A stretch of DNA of 64,000 bases. Origin: Sphingomonadales bacterium (lineage in GTDB: Bacteria; Pseudomonadota; Alphaproteobacteria; Sphingomonadales; Sphingomonadaceae). This document shows positions 25,665-33,332 of the stretch, in pieces (position 1 is the first letter of the stretch; every line of letters starts with the position of its first letter). Made by a program: the position numbers and the translations under genes. The notes beneath the pieces were generated by a model, which was given only the letters and a program-made list of their open reading frames with translations, was not told the origin of the DNA and did no database searches. The stretch is from the NCBI GenBank assembly GCA_028871475.1, contig JAGWMZ010000022.1, positions 1 through 64,000 on the forward strand, written 5' to 3'.

Positions 25665-26773
25665 CAGACCTGTCCGCGCCCAAAACCTTCGCCATGGCCA
25701 GCATCCACGAGATTGTCGAAGAGGCCCGCAATGGGCGGATGTTCATTCTGGTCGATGATGAAGACCGCGAAAACGAGGGCGATCTGGTCCTGCCGGCCCA
25801 GTTCGCTACCCCTGCAAAGGTGAACTTCATGGCCACGCACGGGCGCGGCCTCATCTGCCTCTCGCTGACCCGCCAGCGCGCGGAAGCTCTGGACCTCAAG
25901 CCCATGAGCCAGACCAACGGAAGCCAGTACGAAACCGCCTTCACCATCTCGATCGAAGCGCGCGAAGGCGTTACCACCGGCATCTCGGCTGCCGACCGGG
26001 CTCGTACCATCACAACGGCCATCGATGCCAGTAAAGGCAAGACCGATCTTGTCTCACCGGGCCACATCTTTCCATTGATCGCGCGTGATGGCGGCGTGCT
26101 GGTACGCGCGGGCCATACCGAAGCGGCGGTCGATGTGTCGCGGCTGGCTGGCCTCAACCCTTCGGGCGTGATCTGCGAGATCATGAAGGAAAACGGCTCG
26201 ATGGCCCGTCTGGGCGACCTGATCGATTTTGCCATCCTGCATGGGTTGAAGATCGGCACGATCCGCGACCTCATTCATTACCGGCGCTGCTTTGACAAGG
26301 TGGTGGAGCAGGTCGCGCAATCGACCATCCATTCCGATTTCGGCGGCGAGTTCATCATCAAGACCTATCGCAGCACCATCGATGGCACCGAGAGTGTGGT
26401 CCTGCAGAAAGGCGAAATCTCCGGCCCGGAACCGGTGCTGGTACGCGTCCATGGCAGCTTGCCGCTCTATGACCTGCTGGGCATGAGCGGTCCGCGCAGC
26501 CGTCTGCTCCAGCGCTGCATGGAAGAGGTGGCGCGCGAAGGGCGCGGCGTGATCGTGCTGATCCGCACCGGCACGCCCGACCTCATGTCGCGCGCTATCC
26601 GCGAGGGCGACCACAGCTCGGGCATGGAACTGCGCCATTACGGCACCGGTGCCCAGATCCTGGCCGAGCTGGGTGTGCAGAAGATGGTGCTGCTGACCAC
26701 GAAGCGCCGCCATATCGTCGGCCTCGAAGGCTTCGGCCTGGAAGTGGTGGGCGAACGCAGGCTTTCGGACTGA
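25661..26773 (+). CDS. ribB: 3,4-dihydroxy-2-butanone 4-phosphate synthase with degenerate GTP cyclohydrolase II domain (RibBX-like)
   Basis: A 370-residue two-domain riboflavin protein. Residues 1-210 are an intact DHBP synthase: VDDEDRENEGDLV (residues 31-43), ATHGRGLICLSL, and RAGHTEAAVD, with the acidic and His catalytic residues in place. Residues 215-370 resemble GTP cyclohydrolase II, but where active RibA has HSECLTGDVFGSLRCDCG, with three zinc Cys, the sequence is VHGSLPLYDLLGMSG with no Cys. The cyclohydrolase half therefore should be inactive, as in RibBX proteins. It makes the four-carbon riboflavin precursor. Its place in an FAD-dependent hydroxylase operon suggests it boosts flavin supply on induction. 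Coupled by ATGA to tetR. Confidence 0.88.
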   Translation: MTDLSAPKTFAMASIHEIVEEARNGRMFILVDDEDRENEGDLVLPAQFATPAKVNFMATHGRGLICLSLTRQRAEALDLKPMSQTNGSQYETAFTISIEAREGVTTGISAADRARTITTAIDASKGKTDLVSPGHIFPLIARDGGVLVRAGHTEAAVDVSRLAGLNPSGVICEIMKENGSMARLGDLIDFAILHGLKIGTIRDLIHYRRCFDKVVEQVAQSTIHSDFGGEFIIKTYRSTIDGTESVVLQKGEISGPEPVLVRVHGSLPLYDLLGMSGPRSRLLQRCMEEVAREGRGVIVLIRTGTPDLMSRAIREGDHSSGMELRHYGTGAQILAELGVQKMVLLTTKRRHIVGLEGFGLEVVGERRLSD

Positions 26774-26825
26774 GCACCGGGCGCCTCGTGCACTGGCAAC
26801 TTCCATTTTCCCGGCGAGACACAAG

Positions 26826-28256
26826 ATGATCCTCTATCCCGAACTCTGCATGATGATCGATGGCGAGCGTGTCACAATGGGCGCTCGCGACAGCCACCCC
26901 GTGCTCAACCCCGCCACCGGCGAGGTCCTGGCGCATGTGCCGCTGGCAACAGCCGAGGATCTCGACCGGGCGCTGGCCGCCGCGGAAAGAGGCTTTCGAC
27001 GCTGGCGCAAGACGCCCGCCCAGGATCGCGCCGCCGTCCTTCAGGGCGCCGCACGCCTGTTGCGCGAACGTGTCGAGGAGATCGCCCGCATCGCCACGCT
27101 GGAACAGGGCAAGACGCTGGCCGAAACGCGGGGCGAGGTGGACATGGTCGCCAATCTGTTCGATTTCTATGCCGGTGAATGTCAGCGTCTCTATGGCCGC
27201 GTGCTGGTCCGTCCGGCTGGGTTGCGCTCCACGGTAATCAAGGAGCCCGTCGGCCCGGTCGCCGCCTTTGCACCATGGAACTTTCCACTCTCCAATCCGG
27301 GACGCAAGCTGGGCGCGCCGATCGCGGCAGGCTGCTCGGTGATCCTGAAAGCGGCAGAGGAAACGCCGGCCTCGGCCTTGGCCGTTTTGCAGGCGCTGCT
27401 CGACGCAGGCCTGCCCGGCGATGTCGCACAGGCTGTGTTCGGCGTGCCCGATAGGGTGTCGCGCCACCTGCTGGCCAGTCCGATCATCCGCAAGCTCAGC
27501 TTCACCGGCTCCACCCAGATCGGCCGTCACCTGCTCAAGCTGGCCGCCGAGGATCTCAAGCGCACCACCATGGAACTGGGCGGACATGGCCCCGTGCTGG
27601 TCTTCGAGGACGCCGACACGCAAAAGGCGCTGGACATGATGGTCGCGCACAAGTTCCGCAATGCCGGACAAGTCTGCGTCTCGCCCACGCGGTTCATCGT
27701 GCAGGACAGCGTCTTTGACGGTTTCGTACAAGGGTTCAGCCGCCGCGCCGCCGCGATCAAGGTCGGCAACGGCCTCGACCCGGATGTGGTGATGGGGCCC
27801 ATGGCCAACCCGCGTCGGCCCGAAGCCATCGACCAGATGGTCAAGGATGCTGTCGCACGCGGCGCAACACTGCATACCGGCGGTGAACGGATCGGCAATC
27901 AAGGCTTCTTCTATGCGCCCACCGTGCTGTCCAATGTGCCGCTCGACGCCGCGATCATGAATGAGGAGCCCTTTGGCCCCGTCGCCATCATCAATTCCTA
28001 CCGGGATGAAGAGGCGATGATCGCCGAGGCGAACCGCCTGCCCTATGGCCTGGCCGCCTATGCCTGGACGCGCGATGCCGCACGCCAGCGCCGTCTGGCC
28101 GCCGAGCTGGAAACCGGCATGCTGACCATCAACAGCACGGCCGTCGCGGCGCCCGATGCGCCCTTCGGCGGGGTCAAATGGTCTGGCCATGGCGCGGAGG
28201 ACGGGATCGAAGGCGTGGAGGCCTGTCTGGTGACCAAGGCCATCCACGAGGCCTGA
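26826..28256 (+). CDS. Aldehyde dehydrogenase (succinate-semialdehyde dehydrogenase-like)
   Basis: A 476-residue NAD(P)-dependent aldehyde dehydrogenase of the GabD-like group. Visible: NPATGEVLAHVP near residue 30, FAPWNFPLSNPGRKLG, the SFTGSTQIGRHL loop, MELGGHGPVLVFED with the general-base Glu, and NAGQVCVSPTRF with the catalytic Cys. EEPFGPV and the C-terminal APFGGVKWSGHG follow. It starts 52 bases after ribB and is followed 32 bases later by a GMC oxidoreductase. Relatives act on semialdehydes from aromatic or amino acid catabolism. Which step it serves here is unknown. Confidence 0.87.
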   Translation: MILYPELCMMIDGERVTMGARDSHPVLNPATGEVLAHVPLATAEDLDRALAAAERGFRRWRKTPAQDRAAVLQGAARLLRERVEEIARIATLEQGKTLAETRGEVDMVANLFDFYAGECQRLYGRVLVRPAGLRSTVIKEPVGPVAAFAPWNFPLSNPGRKLGAPIAAGCSVILKAAEETPASALAVLQALLDAGLPGDVAQAVFGVPDRVSRHLLASPIIRKLSFTGSTQIGRHLLKLAAEDLKRTTMELGGHGPVLVFEDADTQKALDMMVAHKFRNAGQVCVSPTRFIVQDSVFDGFVQGFSRRAAAIKVGNGLDPDVVMGPMANPRRPEAIDQMVKDAVARGATLHTGGERIGNQGFFYAPTVLSNVPLDAAIMNEEPFGPVAIINSYRDEEAMIAEANRLPYGLAAYAWTRDAARQRRLAAELETGMLTINSTAVAAPDAPFGGVKWSGHGAEDGIEGVEACLVTKAIHEA

Positions 28257-28288
28257 CCGCCAACTCTCCGCAGCATTGGGGAACATTC

Positions 28289-29914
28289 GTGCAAACCCTT
28301 GATTTCGATTACATCATCATCGGTGCCGGATCGGCAGGCAGCGTGCTCGCCAACCGGCTCAGCGCCGATCCGACCAATCGTGTGGCCGTGCTGGAAGCGG
28401 GCGGCGAAGCCAACCATGCCTATGTGCGCATGCCGCTCGGCTTTTTGCAGGCCCTGCGCAATCCGGCGCTGACATGGCCCTTCGCCTCCGAACCGCAAGC
28501 GCAGCTGGGCGGCAGAGTGCTACCCCTGCCGCGCGGGCGGCTGCTCGGCGGCTCGTCCTCGATCAATGGCACGGTGCATTTTCGCGGCCACCCGCTCGAT
28601 TTCGACGATTGGGCCAGGCTGGGCTGCACCGGCTGGGATTACGAAAGCCTGCTGCCCTATTTTCAGCGCAGCGAAGATCATTGGACCGGCGGCAATGCAT
28701 GGCGCGGCAAGGGCGGCCCGATCGGGGTCGTTCCTGTCGATACATCGACGCTGATGGCCGAAGAATTGCGTGCCTCCGCCGCGCTGCAGGGCTTTGCCTA
28801 TAACCCCGACTATGACGGCGCCAACAATGAAGGCTGCGCCGATGTGCAGGTCGCGCTGAAAAACGGCGAGCGCAGCGGCGGAGCAAGGGCCTATCTGAAT
28901 CCCATCCGCAACCGCCCCAACCTGACAATCCTGACCCATGCGCAGGTGCAGCGCATCCTCTTCACCGACCGGCGCGCCACCGGCGTGGCCTTCGAGCGCC
29001 ATGGCCAGCCCCACACCGCTACCGCGGCACGCGAGATTGTGCTTTGCGGCGGAGCCTACGGTTCACCGCAATTGCTGATGCTGTCGGGCATCGGCGCGCG
29101 GGCCGCGCTCAATCGGCATGGCATCGGCGTGGTGCATGATCTGCCCGGCGTCGGGCAGAATTTGCAGGAACATGTTCGCCTCGCACATCAATATGATGCC
29201 GCCCCACCGCACAGCTTTGCGCAGCAATTGCGCTTCGACCGCGCAGCGCTGTCGTTCCTGCGTTGGTATTTTCTGCGCTCGGGCCCCTTTGCCAACCAGA
29301 TCGCGGCGGCCTGCATCCTGGCTCATTCGCAGCAGGGGCTGGACCGGCCCGACCTGCAGATCATGTCCAGCCCTGTGCGTGTCGATGCCAACATCTGGTT
29401 CCCCGGCATCGCCAAGCCCAAGCGCGACTGTTTCTACAACTCGATCTGCCTGTTGCGCCCCAAAAGCCGCGGTGAGGTGACTCTGCGCGATGCCGACCCT
29501 CACTCGGCCCCGCGTATCCAACTCAACCTGCTGGAGGATGAGCGCGACTGGGCCGTGCTCAAGAAGGGGCTAGCCATTTCGCGGCGAATTTTCTCAGACG
29601 GTCCGATCGCCCGCTATGTCATCGAGGAAACGCTGCCCGGCGCACATGTCATCAGCGACGAGGCACTCGATGCGATGAAATCAGAGCTGTCGGGCGTGGT
29701 GCACCATCCGGTGGGAAGCTGCGCGATGGGCGCAGGGCCCAATGCCGTGGTCGATCCATGTCTGAGAGTGCGCGGAATTGCAGGGCTCAGGGTTGCCGAT
29801 GCCTCGGTGATGCCATTGCTGGTGGGAGCCAACACCAATGCGGCGGCAGTGATGATCGGTGAAAAGGCCAGCGACATGATTTTGGACGCGGCACGGCAGG
29901 AACAGATGGCATGA
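28289..29914 (+). CDS. GMC-family FAD alcohol dehydrogenase/oxidase (choline dehydrogenase-like)
   Basis: A 541-residue flavoprotein. GTG at 28289 is chosen because the FAD motif DYIIIGAGSAGSVLANRLS must sit near the N-terminus and a GGGG ribosome site precedes it; the ATG upstream at 28178 would add a fusion over the aldehyde dehydrogenase. GGSSSINGTVHFRG is the GMC signature 1 region, GAYGSPQLLMLSGIG is signature 2, and HHPVGSCAMG with NTNAAAVMIGEKASD is the catalytic His/Asn end. It has no signal peptide. It should oxidise a primary alcohol to an aldehyde, which the aldehyde dehydrogenases on either side would take on to an acid. It overlaps the next gene by 4 bases. Confidence 0.87.
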   Translation: MQTLDFDYIIIGAGSAGSVLANRLSADPTNRVAVLEAGGEANHAYVRMPLGFLQALRNPALTWPFASEPQAQLGGRVLPLPRGRLLGGSSSINGTVHFRGHPLDFDDWARLGCTGWDYESLLPYFQRSEDHWTGGNAWRGKGGPIGVVPVDTSTLMAEELRASAALQGFAYNPDYDGANNEGCADVQVALKNGERSGGARAYLNPIRNRPNLTILTHAQVQRILFTDRRATGVAFERHGQPHTATAAREIVLCGGAYGSPQLLMLSGIGARAALNRHGIGVVHDLPGVGQNLQEHVRLAHQYDAAPPHSFAQQLRFDRAALSFLRWYFLRSGPFANQIAAACILAHSQQGLDRPDLQIMSSPVRVDANIWFPGIAKPKRDCFYNSICLLRPKSRGEVTLRDADPHSAPRIQLNLLEDERDWAVLKKGLAISRRIFSDGPIARYVIEETLPGAHVISDEALDAMKSELSGVVHHPVGSCAMGAGPNAVVDPCLRVRGIAGLRVADASVMPLLVGANTNAAAVMIGEKASDMILDAARQEQMA

Positions 29915-31386
29915 GCACGATTTTCAACAAGGCCCTCGACCGTATAGGCAGCTATCAGGGGCACTTCATCAATGGCGCATGGCGCGACGGCACCGACGAC
30001 ACCATCCCCGTGGTCGATCCGGCCACCGAACAGGTCATCGGCGCCATCGCAGCGGGCGGTGCGGCTGAAGTGGACGAGGCGGTCAACGCAGCACGCAAGG
30101 CCTTTGAGTGCCGCGCATGGTCCGCCATGCCCGCTGCCGAACGCGAAAGGCTGCTGCTGTGTCTGGCTGATATGGTGGAGGCCGAACAGGATGAGATCGC
30201 GGCCATCGAGACCATCGACAATGGCATTCCCTATGGGGTGTCACGCCGGATGGCGGTGGGTTCGGCGATCAGCGCCATTCGTTACCATGCCGGATGGCCC
30301 CGCCGTCTGACGGGCGAGAGCGTGCCGGTCTCGGTGCCCGGCAACTGGCATGGTTATACCACGCATGACCCGCTGGGCGCGGCCGCCCTGATCGTGCCGT
30401 GGAACGCTCCCTTCCCGATCACCTGCACCAAGGTTTCCGCGGCGCTGGCGGCGGGCTGCACAGTAGTGCTCAAACCGGCCGAACTGGCGCCGATGTCGGG
30501 CCTGCGGCTGGCCGAACTGGTGGCCAAGGCAGGTTTTCCGGCAGGAGTGATGAATGTCGTCACGGGCCTTGGCGCTCAGGCGGGCGCCGCGCTGGTGGAA
30601 CATGCGGGGGTGGACAAGATCAGCTTCACCGGTTCCACCGCCACCGGCAAGGACATCCTGCGCCGGAGTGTCGACAGCCTGAAGCGCGTGAGCCTGGAGC
30701 TGGGCGGCAAGTCGGCCAGCATCGTCTTTGCCGATGCCGATCTGGCCAAGGCTATCCCCGGCGTGGCGATGGGTATTTTCGGCAACAGCGGCCAGGTCTG
30801 TGCGGCAGGATCGCGGCTTTTCCTGCACGAGGTCATCTTCGACAAGTTCATCGAAGGGTTAGTCGCCTTCACGCAGAAACTGACCGTCGGTCCCGGCATG
30901 CAGGACAATGTGGCATTGGGCCCGCTCATCTCGGCGCCCCAACGCGACAAGGTCATGGGCTATATCGAGGCCGGTCTGAAGCAAGGCGCCACACTGATCA
31001 CGGGCGGCGATGCTCCCTCGGGCAAGGGCTATTTCGTCAATCCCACCATCTTCGTTGATACCAATCCGGGCATGACCATCGTGCGCGAGGAAATCTTCGG
31101 GCCGGTGCTGTCCGTGATGACGTTCAACGATGATTCCATCGATGATCTGGCCGCTCGCGCCAATGACAGCATCTATGGCCTGTCCGCCTATGTATGGACA
31201 TCCAGTCTGGCCAATGCCCATGCCATGGCGAGAAAACTGCGCTCCGGTTCGATCAAGATCAATGGAGCGGGGATGGAATTCGCGCTGCCTTTCGGCGGCT
31301 TCCGGCAGTCCGGCATGGGACGCGAACATGGGCGGCATGGCGTGGAGGCCTTTACCGAAACCAAAGCAGTGATGATGGGGTGGTAA
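29911..31386 (+). CDS. Aldehyde dehydrogenase (phenylacetaldehyde/betaine-aldehyde dehydrogenase-like)
   Basis: A 491-residue NAD-dependent aldehyde dehydrogenase, third of its family in this operon. ATG overlaps the GMC stop (ATGA). Motifs: VVDPATEQVIGAIAAG, VPWNAPFPITCTKVS, SFTGSTATGKDI, LELGGKSASIVFADADL and the nucleophile NSGQVCAAGSRLF, then REEIFGPVLSV and LPFGGFRQSGMGREHG. The sequence is typical of phenylacetaldehyde and benzaldehyde-type dehydrogenases. With the GMC enzyme it forms an alcohol-to-acid pair. A 135-base non-coding gap follows. Confidence 0.87.
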   Translation: MSTIFNKALDRIGSYQGHFINGAWRDGTDDTIPVVDPATEQVIGAIAAGGAAEVDEAVNAARKAFECRAWSAMPAAERERLLLCLADMVEAEQDEIAAIETIDNGIPYGVSRRMAVGSAISAIRYHAGWPRRLTGESVPVSVPGNWHGYTTHDPLGAAALIVPWNAPFPITCTKVSAALAAGCTVVLKPAELAPMSGLRLAELVAKAGFPAGVMNVVTGLGAQAGAALVEHAGVDKISFTGSTATGKDILRRSVDSLKRVSLELGGKSASIVFADADLAKAIPGVAMGIFGNSGQVCAAGSRLFLHEVIFDKFIEGLVAFTQKLTVGPGMQDNVALGPLISAPQRDKVMGYIEAGLKQGATLITGGDAPSGKGYFVNPTIFVDTNPGMTIVREEIFGPVLSVMTFNDDSIDDLAARANDSIYGLSAYVWTSSLANAHAMARKLRSGSIKINGAGMEFALPFGGFRQSGMGREHGRHGVEAFTETKAVMMGW

Positions 31387-31521
31387 CGCTACCGTCGTGC
31401 AGGGAACTGGGCCTTTGACCACACCACATGGCTCTATCATCACCATGGCAGACAACACTCTTGGGATGGCGACCGTTCAAAACGGTCCTGCACCATCTCC
31501 TCCCATAACACTGGAATAACG

Positions 31522-31920
31522 ATGATACCCTGGATGAAACGCACCATCTTGACCGCCATGGCCGCAGCCGCGACCTCCGTCACAATGGCTCCAGCTGCAG
31601 CTCAAACCAGCGCTGGCGATGCCGCGCACGGACGGACGCTGTATCAGGCCCAGTGCGCCGCCTGCCATTCAGTCGTAGCAGGCAAATCTCTGGTCGGGCC
31701 CAGCTTGAAGGGTGTGGTGGGTCGCGTGGCGGGCAAAAGCGCCGGTTTTGCTTACTCGCCAGCGATGAGCAAAGCCGGTTTCAAATGGGACAAGGCGAGG
31801 CTTGATGCCTATATCACCGCCCCTGCCAAAACGGTGCCTGGCAATCGCATGCCCTATGGCGGCATGCCAGACTCTGCGCAGCGTCGCGATCTGCTCGCCT
31901 ATCTGGCCAGCAACAAATAG
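31522..31920 (+). CDS. Class I cytochrome c
   Basis: A 132-residue periplasmic cytochrome. Residues 1-28 are a signal peptide ending in PAAAQ. The haem motif CAACH is followed by VGPSLKGVVGR, and the distal Met is in GNRMPYGGM. It resembles cytochrome c2/c550 carriers of alpha-proteobacteria. It lies downstream of the catabolic operon, after a 135-base gap that could hold its own promoter. It may accept electrons from the GMC enzyme or the alkylphenol hydroxylase, or it may be a general carrier. A terminator hairpin follows. Confidence 0.85.
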   Translation: MIPWMKRTILTAMAAAATSVTMAPAAAQTSAGDAAHGRTLYQAQCAACHSVVAGKSLVGPSLKGVVGRVAGKSAGFAYSPAMSKAGFKWDKARLDAYITAPAKTVPGNRMPYGGMPDSAQRRDLLAYLASNK

Positions 31921-31933
31921 CTGACTTTGCAAT

Positions 31934-31962
31934 GGAGGGCCTCCCGCGATGGGAAGCCCTCC
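31934..31962. terminator. Bidirectional terminator hairpin
   Basis: GGAGGGCCTCCC and GGGAAGCCCTCC (one mismatch) pair across a 5-base loop, between the converging cytochrome and amidohydrolase genes. Confidence 0.7.
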
Positions 31963-31968
31963 AAATCT

Positions 31969-33321
31969 TCAACGCGCTGGCATTGACGTCACCATCAGCA
32001 CTGCGAGCGCCAGCGTTTCGGTGCCCGCGCGAATGGTCGGTTCGGGAACCGGCGCAAAGAAGGGCGAATGGTTCACCGGCAGCGGCTTGCCCTGCGCCTT
32101 ATAGGACGCAATCATCTTGGGATCGGTGCCGCCCACACCAAAGAACACCGATTGGGTCACCCCTGCCGACACGAATTCGGAATAATCCTCGCTGCCCGTG
32201 CCGCCTGGCTTGGTGGCAGGCTCCAGCTTGACCTTGCCCACGCCCATCGCCGCGCTCAGCACACCTGCGGCCCTTGCCGCCAGAGCATCATCATTGAAGA
32301 CCGAGGCCGTGCCATATTTATGCACCACATCGGGCGCCGGGGCATGTGACATGTCGGCCACGGCCCTTGCCGTCGTGGCAACGCCCTCATTGAGCAGCTT
32401 GCGCACGTCAGGATCAAAGGAGCGCAGCGTCAGCTGCAGATCGGCATGGTCGGGAATGATGTTGGCAGCCGTGCCCGCCTGGAAGGAGCCCACGGTCACC
32501 ACCCCGAATTTTTGCGGGTCTTTCTGGCGGCTGATCACGGTCTGGACATCCTCCACAAAGCGCGCGCCCATCACTACGGGATCGATGCTCTTGTCAGGCA
32601 TCGAACCATGCGCGCCCACCCCGTGGAAGGTGACCGCCACCGTATCCGAGGCCGAGGTGACCACGCCTTGCTTGATCGTCACCTCGCCCAGCGGCGTCGG
32701 GCCAACATGGGCGGCAAAGGCGTAGTCGGGCTTGGGAAAGCGGGTGAAGAGGCCATCGTCAAGCATGGCCTTCGCGCCCGAGATGATCTCCTCGGCCGGC
32801 TGGCCGATGAACATCAGCGTGCCATGCCACTGGTCCTTCATCGCCAGCAGCGCCTGCGCCGTGCCCACCCACCAGGCCATATGGCTGTCATGCCCGCAGG
32901 CATGGTCGACGAAGGTCAGCTTGCCATCCACCGTCTGCTGCGCGCGGCTGGCATAGGGCAGGCCGGTCTTTTCCTCCATCGGCAGCGCATCGAGTTCGGT
33001 ACGCACCATCACCACCGGGCCGGGGCCGTTTTTATAGATCGCCACCACGCCGGTCTTGCCGACATGCTCGGTGACGGTGAAACCCAGCTTGCGCATCTTC
33101 GCGGCAAGCAGCCCCGCTGTGCGCTCCTCCTGAAAGCCGACCTCAGGATGGCTGTGGATGTCCTTGTAGAGCGCGTCGAGCTCAGGATAGTTCTTGTCCA
33201 GGCTGGCATCGATGCGGGCCTTGGCGGCGGCAACATCGAAAGACGCGGGTGCCGGAGCATTCTGGGCCCAGACAGGCGAGGCCACCAGAGCCGCGGCAAG
33301 CAGAAACATGGTCTTGCGCAT
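31969..33321 (-). CDS. M20-family metal-dependent amidohydrolase, exported
   Basis: A 450-residue peptidase M20D/amidohydrolase (IAA-amino acid hydrolase, hippurate hydrolase group). The signal peptide MRKTMFLLAAALVASPVWAQ places it in the periplasm. The first metal site is in DHACGHDSHMAWW, the catalytic acid in GQPAEEIISGAK; a lid domain (residues 215-340) contains GSMPDKSIDPV, and the second half ends in GTGSEDYSEF. It starts 11 bases after the stop of the TonB receptor on the same strand, so they form an uptake-and-hydrolysis operon: the receptor would bring in an N-acyl or amide-linked compound and this enzyme would split it. Confidence 0.88.
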   Translation of the reverse strand: MRKTMFLLAAALVASPVWAQNAPAPASFDVAAAKARIDASLDKNYPELDALYKDIHSHPEVGFQEERTAGLLAAKMRKLGFTVTEHVGKTGVVAIYKNGPGPVVMVRTELDALPMEEKTGLPYASRAQQTVDGKLTFVDHACGHDSHMAWWVGTAQALLAMKDQWHGTLMFIGQPAEEIISGAKAMLDDGLFTRFPKPDYAFAAHVGPTPLGEVTIKQGVVTSASDTVAVTFHGVGAHGSMPDKSIDPVVMGARFVEDVQTVISRQKDPQKFGVVTVGSFQAGTAANIIPDHADLQLTLRSFDPDVRKLLNEGVATTARAVADMSHAPAPDVVHKYGTASVFNDDALAARAAGVLSAAMGVGKVKLEPATKPGGTGSEDYSEFVSAGVTQSVFFGVGGTDPKMIASYKAQGKPLPVNHSPFFAPVPEPTIRAGTETLALAVLMVTSMPAR

Positions 33322-33332
33322 GAAATTTATCC

